A stretch of 64,000 nucleotides of DNA from an uncultured Polaribacter sp. (GTDB lineage Bacteria > Bacteroidota > Bacteroidia > Flavobacteriales > Flavobacteriaceae), in NCBI GenBank assembly GCA_943846595.1, contig OX044355.1:1178001-1242000 (forward strand), in the 5' to 3' direction. A model generated the notes under the pieces. The model saw only the letters and a list, made by a program, of their open reading frames with translations, ran no database searches and was not told the DNA's origin. Both the position numbers and the translations under genes were made by a program. Of the stretch, positions 54,640 to 63,553 are shown piece by piece; position 1 is the first letter of the stretch; every line of letters starts with the position of its first letter.

Positions 54640-56094
54640 TTACTTTCTTTTAATCAAATATAATCCAATAAAAGTAATCAAACCGTTTAATGGTAAAATT
54701 TCCCAATGAAATTGATATGTGCCAATTATGCGTTCAGGCAAAGAGGTGATTATAAAGCTTACTGTTATGGAAAGGAGTGCGACAATCCAAGCATATTTGT
54801 CTTTAATAGGATGTTTTGTAAAAATACCGAAAGCAAACAATCCTAATAAGGGACCATATGTGAAAGTTGCAAATTTGAATAAGTTACTTACAACATTTCC
54901 TTCAAGATTATTAAATAAAATAACAACTAAGATTAATAAGGTAGAAACTCCAATATGTACTTTTTTACGTATTGGCTTTTGTTGCTCTATTGGTTTTTTT
55001 TCAATTTCTAAAAAATCTACTGAAAAAGATGTTGTTAGTGACGTTAATGCAGAGTCTGCACTTGAATAGGCTGCAGCGATTAAACCAATAATAAATGTGA
55101 CAGCCAGTCCAGTTCCTAAATTTTGATTCATTGCAATTTCTGGAAATAGCAAGTCTGTTCTTGTTATTCCTTCTACAATAGGGATTGATACCCCTATTTT
55201 TTCAGAATATATAAATAATAAAGCACCTAAGGATAAAAAGAAGAAATTGACAATCACAACTAAAACAGCCATTGTAATCATGTTTTTTTGAGCTTCTTTG
55301 TTGTTTTTACACGTTAAGTTTTTTTGCATCATATCTTGGTCTAAGCCCGTCATTGCTACTGCAATAAAAATACCGCCTATAAAATATTTCCAGAAGTATG
55401 TTTTGGCATTTATATCGTCAAAAAAGAAAACTTGTCCTTTCGTTGAAAATTCTTCTGAATATAAAAATTCTATAAAATTCCAATCTAATTGCCCATTGAT
55501 TAAATAAATAGAGAATCCTACGGCAATTAACATTGCAAGTGTTTGAAGTGTGTCTGTCCAGACAATGGTTTTTATTCCGCCTCTAAAAGTGTAAATCCAA
55601 ATTAGAAGAATTGAAAGTATTACGGTAATTTCAAAAGGAACACCCAGTTCTTCAAAAACAATGTATTGCATTGCTATAGAAACTAAAAATAACCTAAAGG
55701 AAGCTCCTGTTACTCTTGACAATAAAAAGAAGAAAGCACCTGTTTTGTAACTAGTTTTTCCAAAACGATGCTCTAAATATTGATAGATAGAAGTGATGTT
55801 CAATTTATAATAAAGCGGGAGCAATATGAAAACGATGATTAAATAGCCAAAGAAAAAACCAAAGACTCCTTGCATATAGGCAAATTGTTGCCCATTAACC
55901 ATTCCTGGTACAGAAATGAAAGTTACCCCAGAAAGTGATGCGCCAATCATACCAAATGCAACTAGATACCAAGGGGAATTTCTTTTTGCTTTAAAAAACA
56001 CCTCATTAGAATCTTCTTTTCCTGTAAAGTAGGCGATGCTAATTAACACCAAGAAGTAGGCGATTATCAAAAGAAAAATATGATGAGATTGCAT
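54640..56094 (-). CDS. Sodium:solute symporter family protein
   Basis: The 484-residue protein has about 13 membrane helices and the SSS pattern with GASLSGVTFISVPGM in TM2-3 and AAYSSADSALTSLTTSF near the sodium site. The start at ATG 56094 (MQSHHIFLLIIAYF) is preferred over the frame to 56169. The solute is unknown. It is divergent from recR. Confidence 0.88.
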   Translation of the reverse strand: MQSHHIFLLIIAYFLVLISIAYFTGKEDSNEVFFKAKRNSPWYLVAFGMIGASLSGVTFISVPGMVNGQQFAYMQGVFGFFFGYLIIVFILLPLYYKLNITSIYQYLEHRFGKTSYKTGAFFFLLSRVTGASFRLFLVSIAMQYIVFEELGVPFEITVILSILLIWIYTFRGGIKTIVWTDTLQTLAMLIAVGFSIYLINGQLDWNFIEFLYSEEFSTKGQVFFFDDINAKTYFWKYFIGGIFIAVAMTGLDQDMMQKNLTCKNNKEAQKNMITMAVLVVIVNFFFLSLGALLFIYSEKIGVSIPIVEGITRTDLLFPEIAMNQNLGTGLAVTFIIGLIAAAYSSADSALTSLTTSFSVDFLEIEKKPIEQQKPIRKKVHIGVSTLLILVVILFNNLEGNVVSNLFKFATFTYGPLLGLFAFGIFTKHPIKDKYAWIVALLSITVSFIITSLPERIIGTYQFHWEILPLNGLITFIGLYLIKRK

Positions 56095-56189
56095 GGATTG
56101 CTTTGTTTGTAAATTATTGAGATACGAATATATGTTTTTCTGTCTTCTTTTTAGGATTTCGTAATTCATAATTCGTAATTTTGTTGTCT

Positions 56190-56807
56190 ATGGAATTTTC
56201 ATCAAAATTATTGGAAAATGCAGTGAATGAAGTTTCTCGTTTGCCCGGAATTGGAAAGCGAACAGCCTTACGTTTGGTCTTGCATTTACTCAAGCAGCCA
56301 AAAGAGAATACAAAGTATTTGTCGGAAGCACTATTGCATTTAAGAAACGATGTTGAAACTTGTGAGAAGTGCCATAACATTTCAGATACTATTTTATGCG
56401 CGATTTGTAAAAATCCAAAACGAAACTCAGAAATCATTTGTGTTGTTGAAGACATAAGAGATGTAATGGCTATTGAAAGTACGTCTCAGTTTAACGGAGT
56501 CTATCATGTTTTGGGAGGGAAGATTTCCCCAATCGAAGGCATTGGACCACAAAATTTGCAAATTGAGTCTCTTGTCAATAAAGTTGAAAAAGGGGAAGCT
56601 AAAGAATTGATTTTTGCTTTAAGTTCTACGATGGAAGGAGACACGACCAACTTTTACATTTTTAAACAAATCGAAAAATTTAACATTACTACTTCAACCA
56701 TAGCTCGCGGAATTTCTGTGGGCGATGAATTAGAATATGCCGATGAAGTAACTTTAGGAAGGTCTATTGTGAATCGTATCCCTTTTGAGCAGAGTGTTCG
56801 TGGGTAG
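56190..56807 (+). CDS. recR: Recombination mediator RecR
   Basis: This protein works with RecF and RecO to load RecA at gaps. The 205-residue protein has the HhH region [12 protein letters not shown], a four-cysteine zinc finger ([16 protein letters not shown]) and a Toprim domain from [13 protein letters not shown]. The start is ATG 56190; TTGs at 56181 and 56184 are possible but weaker. No recO or recF is near. Confidence 0.96.
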   Translation: MEFSSKLLENAVNEVSRLPGIGKRTALRLVLHLLKQPKENTKYLSEALLHLRNDVETCEKCHNISDTILCAICKNPKRNSEIICVVEDIRDVMAIESTSQFNGVYHVLGGKISPIEGIGPQNLQIESLVNKVEKGEAKELIFALSSTMEGDTTNFYIFKQIEKFNITTSTIARGISVGDELEYADEVTLGRSIVNRIPFEQSVRG

Positions 56808-56821
56808 TGGGTGTATTTTAC

Positions 56822-57241
56822 TTATGAATTTAGGTGTCTTTGTAGCTCCTTTTTTAATTCCATTCTTTTTATAGAATAGGTCTTCGATTTGTCATTCAAG
56901 ATATTGATTAGTAAAATTCCTTTTTTAGCCAATTCTTTCCTGTTGTAATGTTCATTCACCTCAAGTTCAGCGGATTTTTTTATGAATACATTTAATAATT
57001 CAGCTAATTTCTCAATAGGTACTTCTTGTAACTCATTAAATTTATTTATGAAGTCACAGCCAGTGATTGATGCAATTTCTTTTAATGAGATTCCCCATTT
57101 TTTTCTTATTGAATCATCTGTTTCTCGAATTACATTTTCTAACGCATCCTTATTTGATGTATTAAGGTTGCTAATCAAGTTCGTTATAAAAAGGATCAGC
57201 TTTTTTACTTCTCTTAAAAGATAATCGGATTCTTGTTGCAT
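56822..57241 (-). CDS. Hypothetical helical protein
   Basis: I do not recognise this 139-residue protein. It is predicted helical throughout, with a Lys- and Glu-rich C-terminus (KRMELKKELQRHL) and no signal or membrane segment. It starts MQQESDYLLREVKKL and converges on recR with 14 bases between stops. Upstream, 40 bases separate it from hemJ. Confidence 0.6.
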   Translation of the reverse strand: MQQESDYLLREVKKLILFITNLISNLNTSNKDALENVIRETDDSIRKKWGISLKEIASITGCDFINKFNELQEVPIEKLAELLNVFIKKSAELEVNEHYNRKELAKKGILLINILNDKSKTYSIKRMELKKELQRHLNS

Positions 57242-57281
57242 GTCGATTTTATTTCCTCAAGTTATTGAAGTCGAAAACTAT

Positions 57282-57872
57282 TTACTGCAAACTATTTTCA
57301 TCCTCTTCCAAGATCTCTTTTTCTGCCTTTTCCCAGTTTTTCTTTTCTCGAAGGGTCTTGTAGAGCTTAATGCCTAACATCATTAAAACTCCAAAAAGGA
57401 TAATGCCAACAACGCCCCAAATCCAATTAATGGCACTTTTTACAGTAACTAGAAATACAATTGCAAACAAAAGAATGGTAGAAACTTCATTAAAAATACG
57501 CAATTTTAAAGCAGTATATTTCACTTCATTGTTTTGTAGTTTGGTAAAGATTTTATGACAATACCCGTGATAAAAGTACAACGCAAATACAAAGGAGAGT
57601 TTTATCAACATCCAGGGCTCTTCTAGGTAATATGGATTTGTGTAAAGCATCCAAAAAGCAAAAACACTTGCCAAAACTGCAGAGGGCCAAGTAATAATAT
57701 ACCACAATCTTTTGCTCATTAATTTATACTGTGTTTGTAAAATTTCTTTCGCAGGTTCCGGTTTTTGCTCCGCTTCTGTTTGATAAATAAACAAACGAAC
57801 AATATAAAACAACCCAGCAAACCAAGTTACTACAAAAATAATGTGCAATGCTTTTACGTATAAGAAATCCAT
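57282..57872 (-). CDS. hemJ: Protoporphyrinogen oxidase HemJ (UPF0093)
   Basis: The 196-residue protein has four membrane helices and the HemJ pattern: VKALHIIFVVTWFAGLFY with the conserved His at residue 10, RLWYIITWPSAV and PWMLIKLSFVF. HemJ oxidises protoporphyrinogen IX to protoporphyrin IX. It lies next to hemH (21-base gap), which uses that product, and near hemA-hemCD-hemB, which supports the call. The C-terminus is a charged tail. Confidence 0.85.
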   Translation of the reverse strand: MDFLYVKALHIIFVVTWFAGLFYIVRLFIYQTEAEQKPEPAKEILQTQYKLMSKRLWYIITWPSAVLASVFAFWMLYTNPYYLEEPWMLIKLSFVFALYFYHGYCHKIFTKLQNNEVKYTALKLRIFNEVSTILLFAIVFLVTVKSAINWIWGVVGIILFGVLMMLGIKLYKTLREKKNWEKAEKEILEEDENSLQ

Positions 57873-57892
57873 AGTAGTCTATTTTTAAAGTT

Positions 57893-58948
57893 TTAGATTC
57901 TCTCTTTAAGAACAACTTCATCTTTTAATCCCCATTCTTCCATCCAATTGACCAGAACTTGGACCCAATCATCATTGTCATTCATACAGGGAATTGCATA
58001 AAATTCTTCACCACCAGCTTCTAAAAATTCCTCTTTACCCTCCATTGCAATTTCTTCTAAGGTTTCTAAACAATCAGAAACAAAAGCAGGAGTAACCACC
58101 GCTAATTTTTTCACCCCTTCTTCTGGGTATTTTTCAAACATTTTGTCTGTGTATGGCTGTAACCAGGGATCGCCAGCCAATCTAGATTGAAAGGAAACAA
58201 AATATTGATGTGGTTGTAGATCTAAATACGCAACAACTTGTTTGGTTGTTTCGTAACATTGATGTTTGTAACAAAACTCGTGTGCAGCAGAACTTGTTTT
58301 ACAGCAAGCAAAATTTTTACTATCTGAGGGATTGCAATGCTTTTTTGTAATATCAGATTTTCTTACATGCCTTTCTGGAATGCCATGGTATGAAAACAGA
58401 ATTTTATCCCATTCTTTACCATCGAGGTGTTTTTTAATACTATCCCCCAAAACTTTTATGTAGTCTTTTCTATAGTAAAAAGCAGGAATATCAGAAAAGG
58501 TCATTTTTGGAAAGAATTGTTGTCTTAATTCTTCTGCTAAAACCAAAATTGTTTCAGTTGTTGCCATCGCGTGTTGAGGATATAAAGGCACAATTAACAC
58601 CTCAGTCACTCCTTTGTCATGCAATTCTTGCAAACCTGTTTTTATACTTGGACTTCCATAACGCATTGCCAAGGCAACCGGCAATGCTGTTTTGGTTCTT
58701 ACTTTTTTTGTCAATCTCTCAGATAATACGATTAAAGGGGAACCTTCATCCCACCAAATTTTCTTGTAAGCTTTTGCAGATTTTTTTGGTCTTGTATTTA
58801 AAATAATACCTCTAACCAATAGGGTTCTGAGCCATTTTGGGGCGTCTATAACGCGCTCATCCATTAAAAATTCATCCAAATATTTTCGAACATCTTTTGT
58901 AGATGTGCTATCTGGGGATCCTAAATTTACTAGTAAAACTCCTTTCAT
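57893..58948 (-). CDS. hemH: Ferrochelatase
   Basis: This enzyme inserts ferrous iron into protoporphyrin IX. The 351-residue protein has the N-terminal GVLLVNLGSP, the active-site His in FSYHGIP (H188) and SFQSRLAGDPWL. An insertion around 205-231 holds five cysteines (C205, C215, C216, C226, C231), which could hold a 2Fe-2S cluster as in some bacterial ferrochelatases. It is between the methyltransferase gene and hemJ. Confidence 0.95.
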   Translation of the reverse strand: MKGVLLVNLGSPDSTSTKDVRKYLDEFLMDERVIDAPKWLRTLLVRGIILNTRPKKSAKAYKKIWWDEGSPLIVLSERLTKKVRTKTALPVALAMRYGSPSIKTGLQELHDKGVTEVLIVPLYPQHAMATTETILVLAEELRQQFFPKMTFSDIPAFYYRKDYIKVLGDSIKKHLDGKEWDKILFSYHGIPERHVRKSDITKKHCNPSDSKNFACCKTSSAAHEFCYKHQCYETTKQVVAYLDLQPHQYFVSFQSRLAGDPWLQPYTDKMFEKYPEEGVKKLAVVTPAFVSDCLETLEEIAMEGKEEFLEAGGEEFYAIPCMNDNDDWVQVLVNWMEEWGLKDEVVLKERI

Positions 58949-59481
58949 TTGTATTCTGAATTTATTTCAGTGTTTTTGATTGTTTTTATTTGATTGGTCG
59001 CCTCATACAAGGTGATTGCTAAACTATGAATCACATTCATTGATGAATTTCTACCAAACATTGGGATTGCAATCGTATGATCGACAAGTTGAATGTTTTC
59101 AATACCGTTCCTTTCGCTCCCCAAAAGTAATACGATTTTTTCATAATTTTTAAATTCAAAATCTTGAATATTGATGCTTTTATCAGTAATTTCTATACCA
59201 ATAATTGTATTCTCCGCTGCCTTTAATTCCTGAATGATTGTCTTGAAATCAGAATAAGAAGCATGTTCAATTTGATTGACGGTATTTCTGGCTGTTTTCT
59301 TGACAATTCTGTTCTCTATTTTTGGAGAACTGTCGTGGAAATAAATCTTTTTAACACCAAAACTTTCAGAAATTCGAAAACACATTCCAATATTTTCAGG
59401 AGTTCTAATCGCATCACAAACAATAGTTATAGGAAATTGCTTTTGATTGTTTTCGATGTCGTAATGAGTAAGTTGTTTCAA
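58945..59481 (-). CDS. TrmH/SpoU family RNA methyltransferase
   Basis: The 178-residue protein has the SPOUT motifs: an N-terminal RTPENIGMCFRISESFG, the central LLLGSERNGIE and the C-terminal FGRNSSMNVIHSLAI, which form the knotted SAM site. The RNA target is unknown; it lacks the N-terminal substrate-binding domain of the larger forms. It overlaps hemH by 4 bases. Confidence 0.92.
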   Translation of the reverse strand: MKQLTHYDIENNQKQFPITIVCDAIRTPENIGMCFRISESFGVKKIYFHDSSPKIENRIVKKTARNTVNQIEHASYSDFKTIIQELKAAENTIIGIEITDKSINIQDFEFKNYEKIVLLLGSERNGIENIQLVDHTIAIPMFGRNSSMNVIHSLAITLYEATNQIKTIKNTEINSEYK

Positions 59482-59548
59482 TATATCGTTATTTCAATTA
59501 GTGTTAATGACTGTCAGGCTTCCCTTGCTCAGGCGTTTTTTAGAGCTC

Positions 59549-60472
59549 TTAATTTTGCAAACTCATTATATATTTCTTTGGAGTAGTCCCAAATTTCTTT
59601 TTAAAGGCGGCTATAAAGTGACTTGCTGTACTGTAGCCAACTTGAAGTCCAACCTCGTTTACATTAAATTGATTAGTCTCTAATAATTTCCGGGAGTGCT
59701 CCATTTTGTAATCAAATAAAAAACTATAAACAGTATCTCCGTAAATTTGCTTAAAACCTTCTTTTAATTTTTTTAAATTCAGGCCAATTTCTGTTGCTAG
59801 TTCTTGCAAACTCGGTGGCTCAGTCATTCTAGCAATCATAATTTCTTTGGCTTTTCGAATCTTGAGTACATTCTTTTCATCTACTAAGAAAGGACAATAT
59901 TCTCCATTAGCGCTTTCTTCTTTCTGAAAATGCAAGCTCAGTAATTCATATACCTTACCCTTTACATACAATTCTTTTACAGAGCTATTTATGTTTGCAT
60001 TTATAATTTGTTGTAAAACAATTGAAACCATGGGTTTTATTTCGGTATCATCATAGTACTTTTTATTACTATTCTCATTACTTAAAAAAGGAATGTAGCC
60101 CGATTCTTTAGAAAATAAAGAGTGAAACTTTTCAATAGAAATCATCAAAGAAACCAAGGTTGTTTTGGGTTGAATTTCTAAATTGATAGGCAAGGTTCTT
60201 TGCGGATTATAAAGTAGAATAGATCGGTTATCCAAAACATCAAAAGAATAAGAACCATTGTTAAAAAGGAATTTAGAATTCCCTCTTAAGCAAAAGTGCA
60301 TTTGAATAAAAGAACTGTCAATCTCCCGTTCAAAACTTTGTATTTGATTACTTTCATTCTGAAAATGAAGTACATAAAACCCTTTTTCTAAAATAATTTC
60401 ATCTAAAGAACTTTCTCCGACATTTTTTAACATTCCAATTGTTTTAATAATTTTGGTTTTATTTAGAATCAT
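59549..60472 (-). CDS. AraC family transcriptional regulator
   Basis: The 307-residue protein has an N-terminal ligand region of about 190 residues and a C-terminal AraC/XylS pair of helix-turn-helix motifs (PSLQELATEIGLNLKKLKEGF and VNEVGLQVGYSTASHFIAAF). It lies between the trmH-hemH-hemJ run and hemA, divergent from hemA. It may control one or both heme runs or iron uptake, as related AraC proteins do (PchR type). A -7 box (TATTTTTG) is at 60509-60516. Confidence 0.88.
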   Translation of the reverse strand: MILNKTKIIKTIGMLKNVGESSLDEIILEKGFYVLHFQNESNQIQSFEREIDSSFIQMHFCLRGNSKFLFNNGSYSFDVLDNRSILLYNPQRTLPINLEIQPKTTLVSLMISIEKFHSLFSKESGYIPFLSNENSNKKYYDDTEIKPMVSIVLQQIINANINSSVKELYVKGKVYELLSLHFQKEESANGEYCPFLVDEKNVLKIRKAKEIMIARMTEPPSLQELATEIGLNLKKLKEGFKQIYGDTVYSFLFDYKMEHSRKLLETNQFNVNEVGLQVGYSTASHFIAAFKKKFGTTPKKYIMSLQN

Positions 60473-60508
60473 TCTTTATAGTAGACTTCAAAAACGATTG
60501 CTTTACTG

Positions 60509-60618
60509 CAAAAATAAGGCTTTTCAGGAGTTTACAGAAAAAAAAGGATTAAAAAACACAGAACGATATTAAAAGTACTTTAAGCGACATTTTTATCATA
60601 ATGAAGTTGTTATTTTTG
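60509..60618. promoter_or_regulatory. Divergent -7 boxes for the AraC gene and hemA
   Basis: TATTTTTG on the minus strand (60509-60516) points to the AraC gene and TATTTTTG on the plus strand (60611-60618) points to hemA. Both match TAnnTTTG. The two promoters are about 95 bases apart, so an AraC protein bound between could reach both. Confidence 0.5.
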
Positions 60619-60636
60619 CACAACCTTTAAAGAAGC

Positions 60637-61872
60637 ATGCAGCAAGAAATTCAAAAACATTTTTATAATATTGGCGTTAGTTACATAAAAGCAGACGCTA
60701 AAACACGAGGAAAGTATTCTTTGTCAAAAGAGCATCAAAATGCTTTATTGGTTATGGCGAAAGAAAAAAACTTTGAAGGTGTTTTTGTTTTATCAACTTG
60801 TAACAGAACAGAGATTTCAGGTTTTGCAGAGCATCCTTATCAACTGATTCAGTTATTGTGTCATTTTTCAGAAGGTACTGTAGAAGAGTTTGCTGCTTTT
60901 TCTAACGTCTACAAAAATCAAGAAGCCATTAATCATCTTTTTAGAATTGGAACCGGTTTAGAGAGTCAAATCCTAGGAGATTATGAAATTGTTGGTCAAT
61001 TGCGACAATCTTTTAAAATGGCAAAAGCACAGAATACAATAAATGCATACTTAGAACGACTTTTGAATTGTGTGATGCAGGCTAGTAAGAAAGTGAAGAA
61101 TGAAACAAAATTAAGCTCAGGAACCACCTCCCTTTCCTATGCGGCAGTTCAATATATTATAAAAAACTTACCCGATTACAATTCCAAAAATATTTTAGTT
61201 TTTGGCTTGGGTAAAATGGGGAAACATACCTGTAAAAATCTAGCAGAATACACGCAAAACAAAACGGTTTGTTTAATTAATAGAACTGCGGAGAAAGCAG
61301 TCGAATTTGTAAAAGAACACGATTCAATTAGAAATGCATTTATTGAAGATTTGGCAGAAGAAATTGAGAAATCGGATGTGCTTATTGTTTCTACTGGCGC
61401 AAGCAAACCAACCATTACAAAAGAGCAGATTTCTAAAAATAAAGAATTATTGATTTTAGATTTGTCGATGCCAGAGAATGTCGACAAAGATGTAACTGAT
61501 ATAAAAGGAATTTCTTTGGTAAATGTAGATGCATTGTCAAAAATCACAGATGAAACCCTGGCGGTTCGTCTCGAAGAGGTGCCAACTGCAGAAGCAATTA
61601 TAGAGGTTCATAAAAAAGAATTTAACGATTGGTTAAATCACAGGAGATTTACCCCAGCGATCGCTGCATTAAAAAAATCGTTAGAAGCAATAAAGAAGGA
61701 TGAGATTAACTTTCAGAAGAAAAAAATAAATAATTTTGATGAGGCGCAAGCAGAGGTTTTAACGGCTCGTTTTATTCAGAAAATTACAACACAATTTGTA
61801 AAACATTTAAAAGAAGACGAAACTTCTGTCGCTCAAAGTTTACAAGTGATTCAAAAGGTATTTCAATCCTAA
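60637..61872 (+). CDS. hemA: Glutamyl-tRNA reductase
   Basis: This enzyme makes glutamate-1-semialdehyde, the first step of heme synthesis by the C5 route. The 411-residue protein has the catalytic Cys at C55 (STCNRTEI), GLESQILGDYEIVGQ, the Rossmann FGLGKMGKHTCKNL and the C-terminal dimerisation domain. The ATG at 60637 is 18 bases past a -7 box. The aminomutase hemL is not in this window. Confidence 0.96.
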   Translation: MQQEIQKHFYNIGVSYIKADAKTRGKYSLSKEHQNALLVMAKEKNFEGVFVLSTCNRTEISGFAEHPYQLIQLLCHFSEGTVEEFAAFSNVYKNQEAINHLFRIGTGLESQILGDYEIVGQLRQSFKMAKAQNTINAYLERLLNCVMQASKKVKNETKLSSGTTSLSYAAVQYIIKNLPDYNSKNILVFGLGKMGKHTCKNLAEYTQNKTVCLINRTAEKAVEFVKEHDSIRNAFIEDLAEEIEKSDVLIVSTGASKPTITKEQISKNKELLILDLSMPENVDKDVTDIKGISLVNVDALSKITDETLAVRLEEVPTAEAIIEVHKKEFNDWLNHRRFTPAIAALKKSLEAIKKDEINFQKKKINNFDEAQAEVLTARFIQKITTQFVKHLKEDETSVAQSLQVIQKVFQS

Positions 61873-61881
61873 CAAAAAGGT

Positions 61882-63471
61882 ATGCAAAAAGTAATAAGAA
61901 TAGGAACTCGTGAAAGTGAATTAGCACTTTGGCAAGCGAATAAAGTTCGCAAAGAATTAGCCGTTTTGGGTTATGAATCCGTTTTAGTTCCTATAAAATC
62001 GATGGGAGACATTGTTTTAGATAAGCCGTTGTATGAATTAGGGATTACAGGTGTTTTTACTAAAAATTTAGATGTTGCATTACTCAATGGTGATATTGAC
62101 ATTGCAGTGCATTCGTTCAAAGATGTGCCTACCAGTTTGCCAGAAGGTATTGTACAAGCTGCAGTTTTAAAGAGAGCAAATTATAGTGATATTTTAGTTT
62201 TAAAAGATACCGAAGAATTTTTTGGACAACCAGAAGCAATTATCGCTACTGGAAGTATTCGAAGAAAAGCCATGTGGCTCAACCGCTATCCAACTCACAC
62301 TGTTGTGCCCTTGAGAGGAAACGTAAATACACGTTTGGAAAAAGTAGCAGCAAATGATTGGAACGGAGCTGTTTTTGCAGCTGCTGGTTTAGAAAGAATT
62401 GGAAAACGTCCAGGAGGTGCAGTCAATCTCCCTTGGATGATACCCGCACCCGCGCAAGGTGCAATTATGATTGCTGCCTTAGAAAAAGATGATTATACAA
62501 TAGATGCCTGTGAGCAGTTGAATCATCCAGACACCAAAATTTGTGTTGGTATAGAGCGTGAGTTTTTAAGATTGTTAGAAGGCGGTTGTTCAGCACCCAT
62601 CGGTGCATTGGCCTATATAGACGATAAAACAGAAGAAATAAATTTTAAAGGAGTTTTGCTAAAAACAGACGGCTCTAAAAAAATATCAGTTGCAAAAACA
62701 GCAAAAGTAGGAACCCATGAATATTTAGCGAAAGACTGTGTGGACTATATCCTCAATAGAGGAGGAAGAGAATTGATGATCGAAGATGGAGATGTTGCAG
62801 TTGCAAAACATACAGTTTATTCAACAAAGAAATTATCGAATGCGCAAAAGAAAACAGTTGATAGCTCAATAGGGATTAAAGACAGCGATTTCATTAAAAT
62901 TCGTTTTAATAGAATTCCTGCTAAAGTGATGAAACAGCAACATGAAAATGTTGTAATCACCAGTCAGAATGGAGTAGAAGCAATCTTGAATTCGTTTACA
63001 AAAGCCGAAATTAAGTTTAAAAATATTTTCTGTGTGGGGCGTAGAACCAAAAAACTGATAGAAAACAGAATTGGAAAAGTAGCGCATGTTGCTAAAAATG
63101 CCTTAAAATTAGCAGAATATATTGCAAAAGAAACAGACATTAAAACGGTTTCCTACTTCTGTAGTGATCTTCGATTGGATGTTTTGCCATCGTATTTGCA
63201 AGAAAATAATGTAGTTGTAAATGAGATCGAAGCGTATAAAACGATGATGAGTTCTGTGAAAGTGACCGCTTCCGTTTCTGGAGTTTTATTTTATAGCCCC
63301 TCCGGAATTGATAGTTATTTAAAAGACAACAATACTGATAAAATCGCTTTTTGTATCGGAGAAACAACCGCAGTTGAAGCAAGAAAGCACTTCGATATGG
63401 TAAAAGTTGCAAACATGCCAGACGTTGATAGTGTTTTAGCGTTAGTGAATTCTCATTATATAAAAGAATAA
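61882..63471 (+). CDS. hemCD: Fused hydroxymethylbilane synthase / uroporphyrinogen-III synthase
   Basis: The 529-residue protein joins HemC (about residues 1-300, from IRIGTRESELALWQA, with the cofactor-bearing Cys at C236 in EGGCSAPIG) to a HemD-like domain (about 320-529). The HemD domain is recognised by its position, overall pattern (ENVVITSQNGVEAIL, GVLFYSPSGIDSYL) and the lack of a separate hemD. It makes uroporphyrinogen III from porphobilinogen in one chain. It starts 10 bases after hemA. Confidence 0.93.
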   Translation: MQKVIRIGTRESELALWQANKVRKELAVLGYESVLVPIKSMGDIVLDKPLYELGITGVFTKNLDVALLNGDIDIAVHSFKDVPTSLPEGIVQAAVLKRANYSDILVLKDTEEFFGQPEAIIATGSIRRKAMWLNRYPTHTVVPLRGNVNTRLEKVAANDWNGAVFAAAGLERIGKRPGGAVNLPWMIPAPAQGAIMIAALEKDDYTIDACEQLNHPDTKICVGIEREFLRLLEGGCSAPIGALAYIDDKTEEINFKGVLLKTDGSKKISVAKTAKVGTHEYLAKDCVDYILNRGGRELMIEDGDVAVAKHTVYSTKKLSNAQKKTVDSSIGIKDSDFIKIRFNRIPAKVMKQQHENVVITSQNGVEAILNSFTKAEIKFKNIFCVGRRTKKLIENRIGKVAHVAKNALKLAEYIAKETDIKTVSYFCSDLRLDVLPSYLQENNVVVNEIEAYKTMMSSVKVTASVSGVLFYSPSGIDSYLKDNNTDKIAFCIGETTAVEARKHFDMVKVANMPDVDSVLALVNSHYIKE

Positions 63472-63473
63472 AC

Positions 63474-63539
63474 GTCATTCCGAATGAGCTAGAGCAATCT
63501 GTAAATTGAGATTACTTGGTCATTCTCTCTCGTATTGAC
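63474..63539. repeat. Degenerate palindromic intergenic element
   Basis: GTCATTCCGAATGAG (63474-63488) and a right arm ending in CGTATTGAC (63531-63539) flank an inner pair CAATCT / AGATTA. The first arm matches the GTCATTCCGAA-type intergenic palindromes common in flavobacterial genomes. It lies between hemCD and hemB in the operon. Confidence 0.6.
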
Positions 63540-63553
63540 ATAAATGAAAGAAA

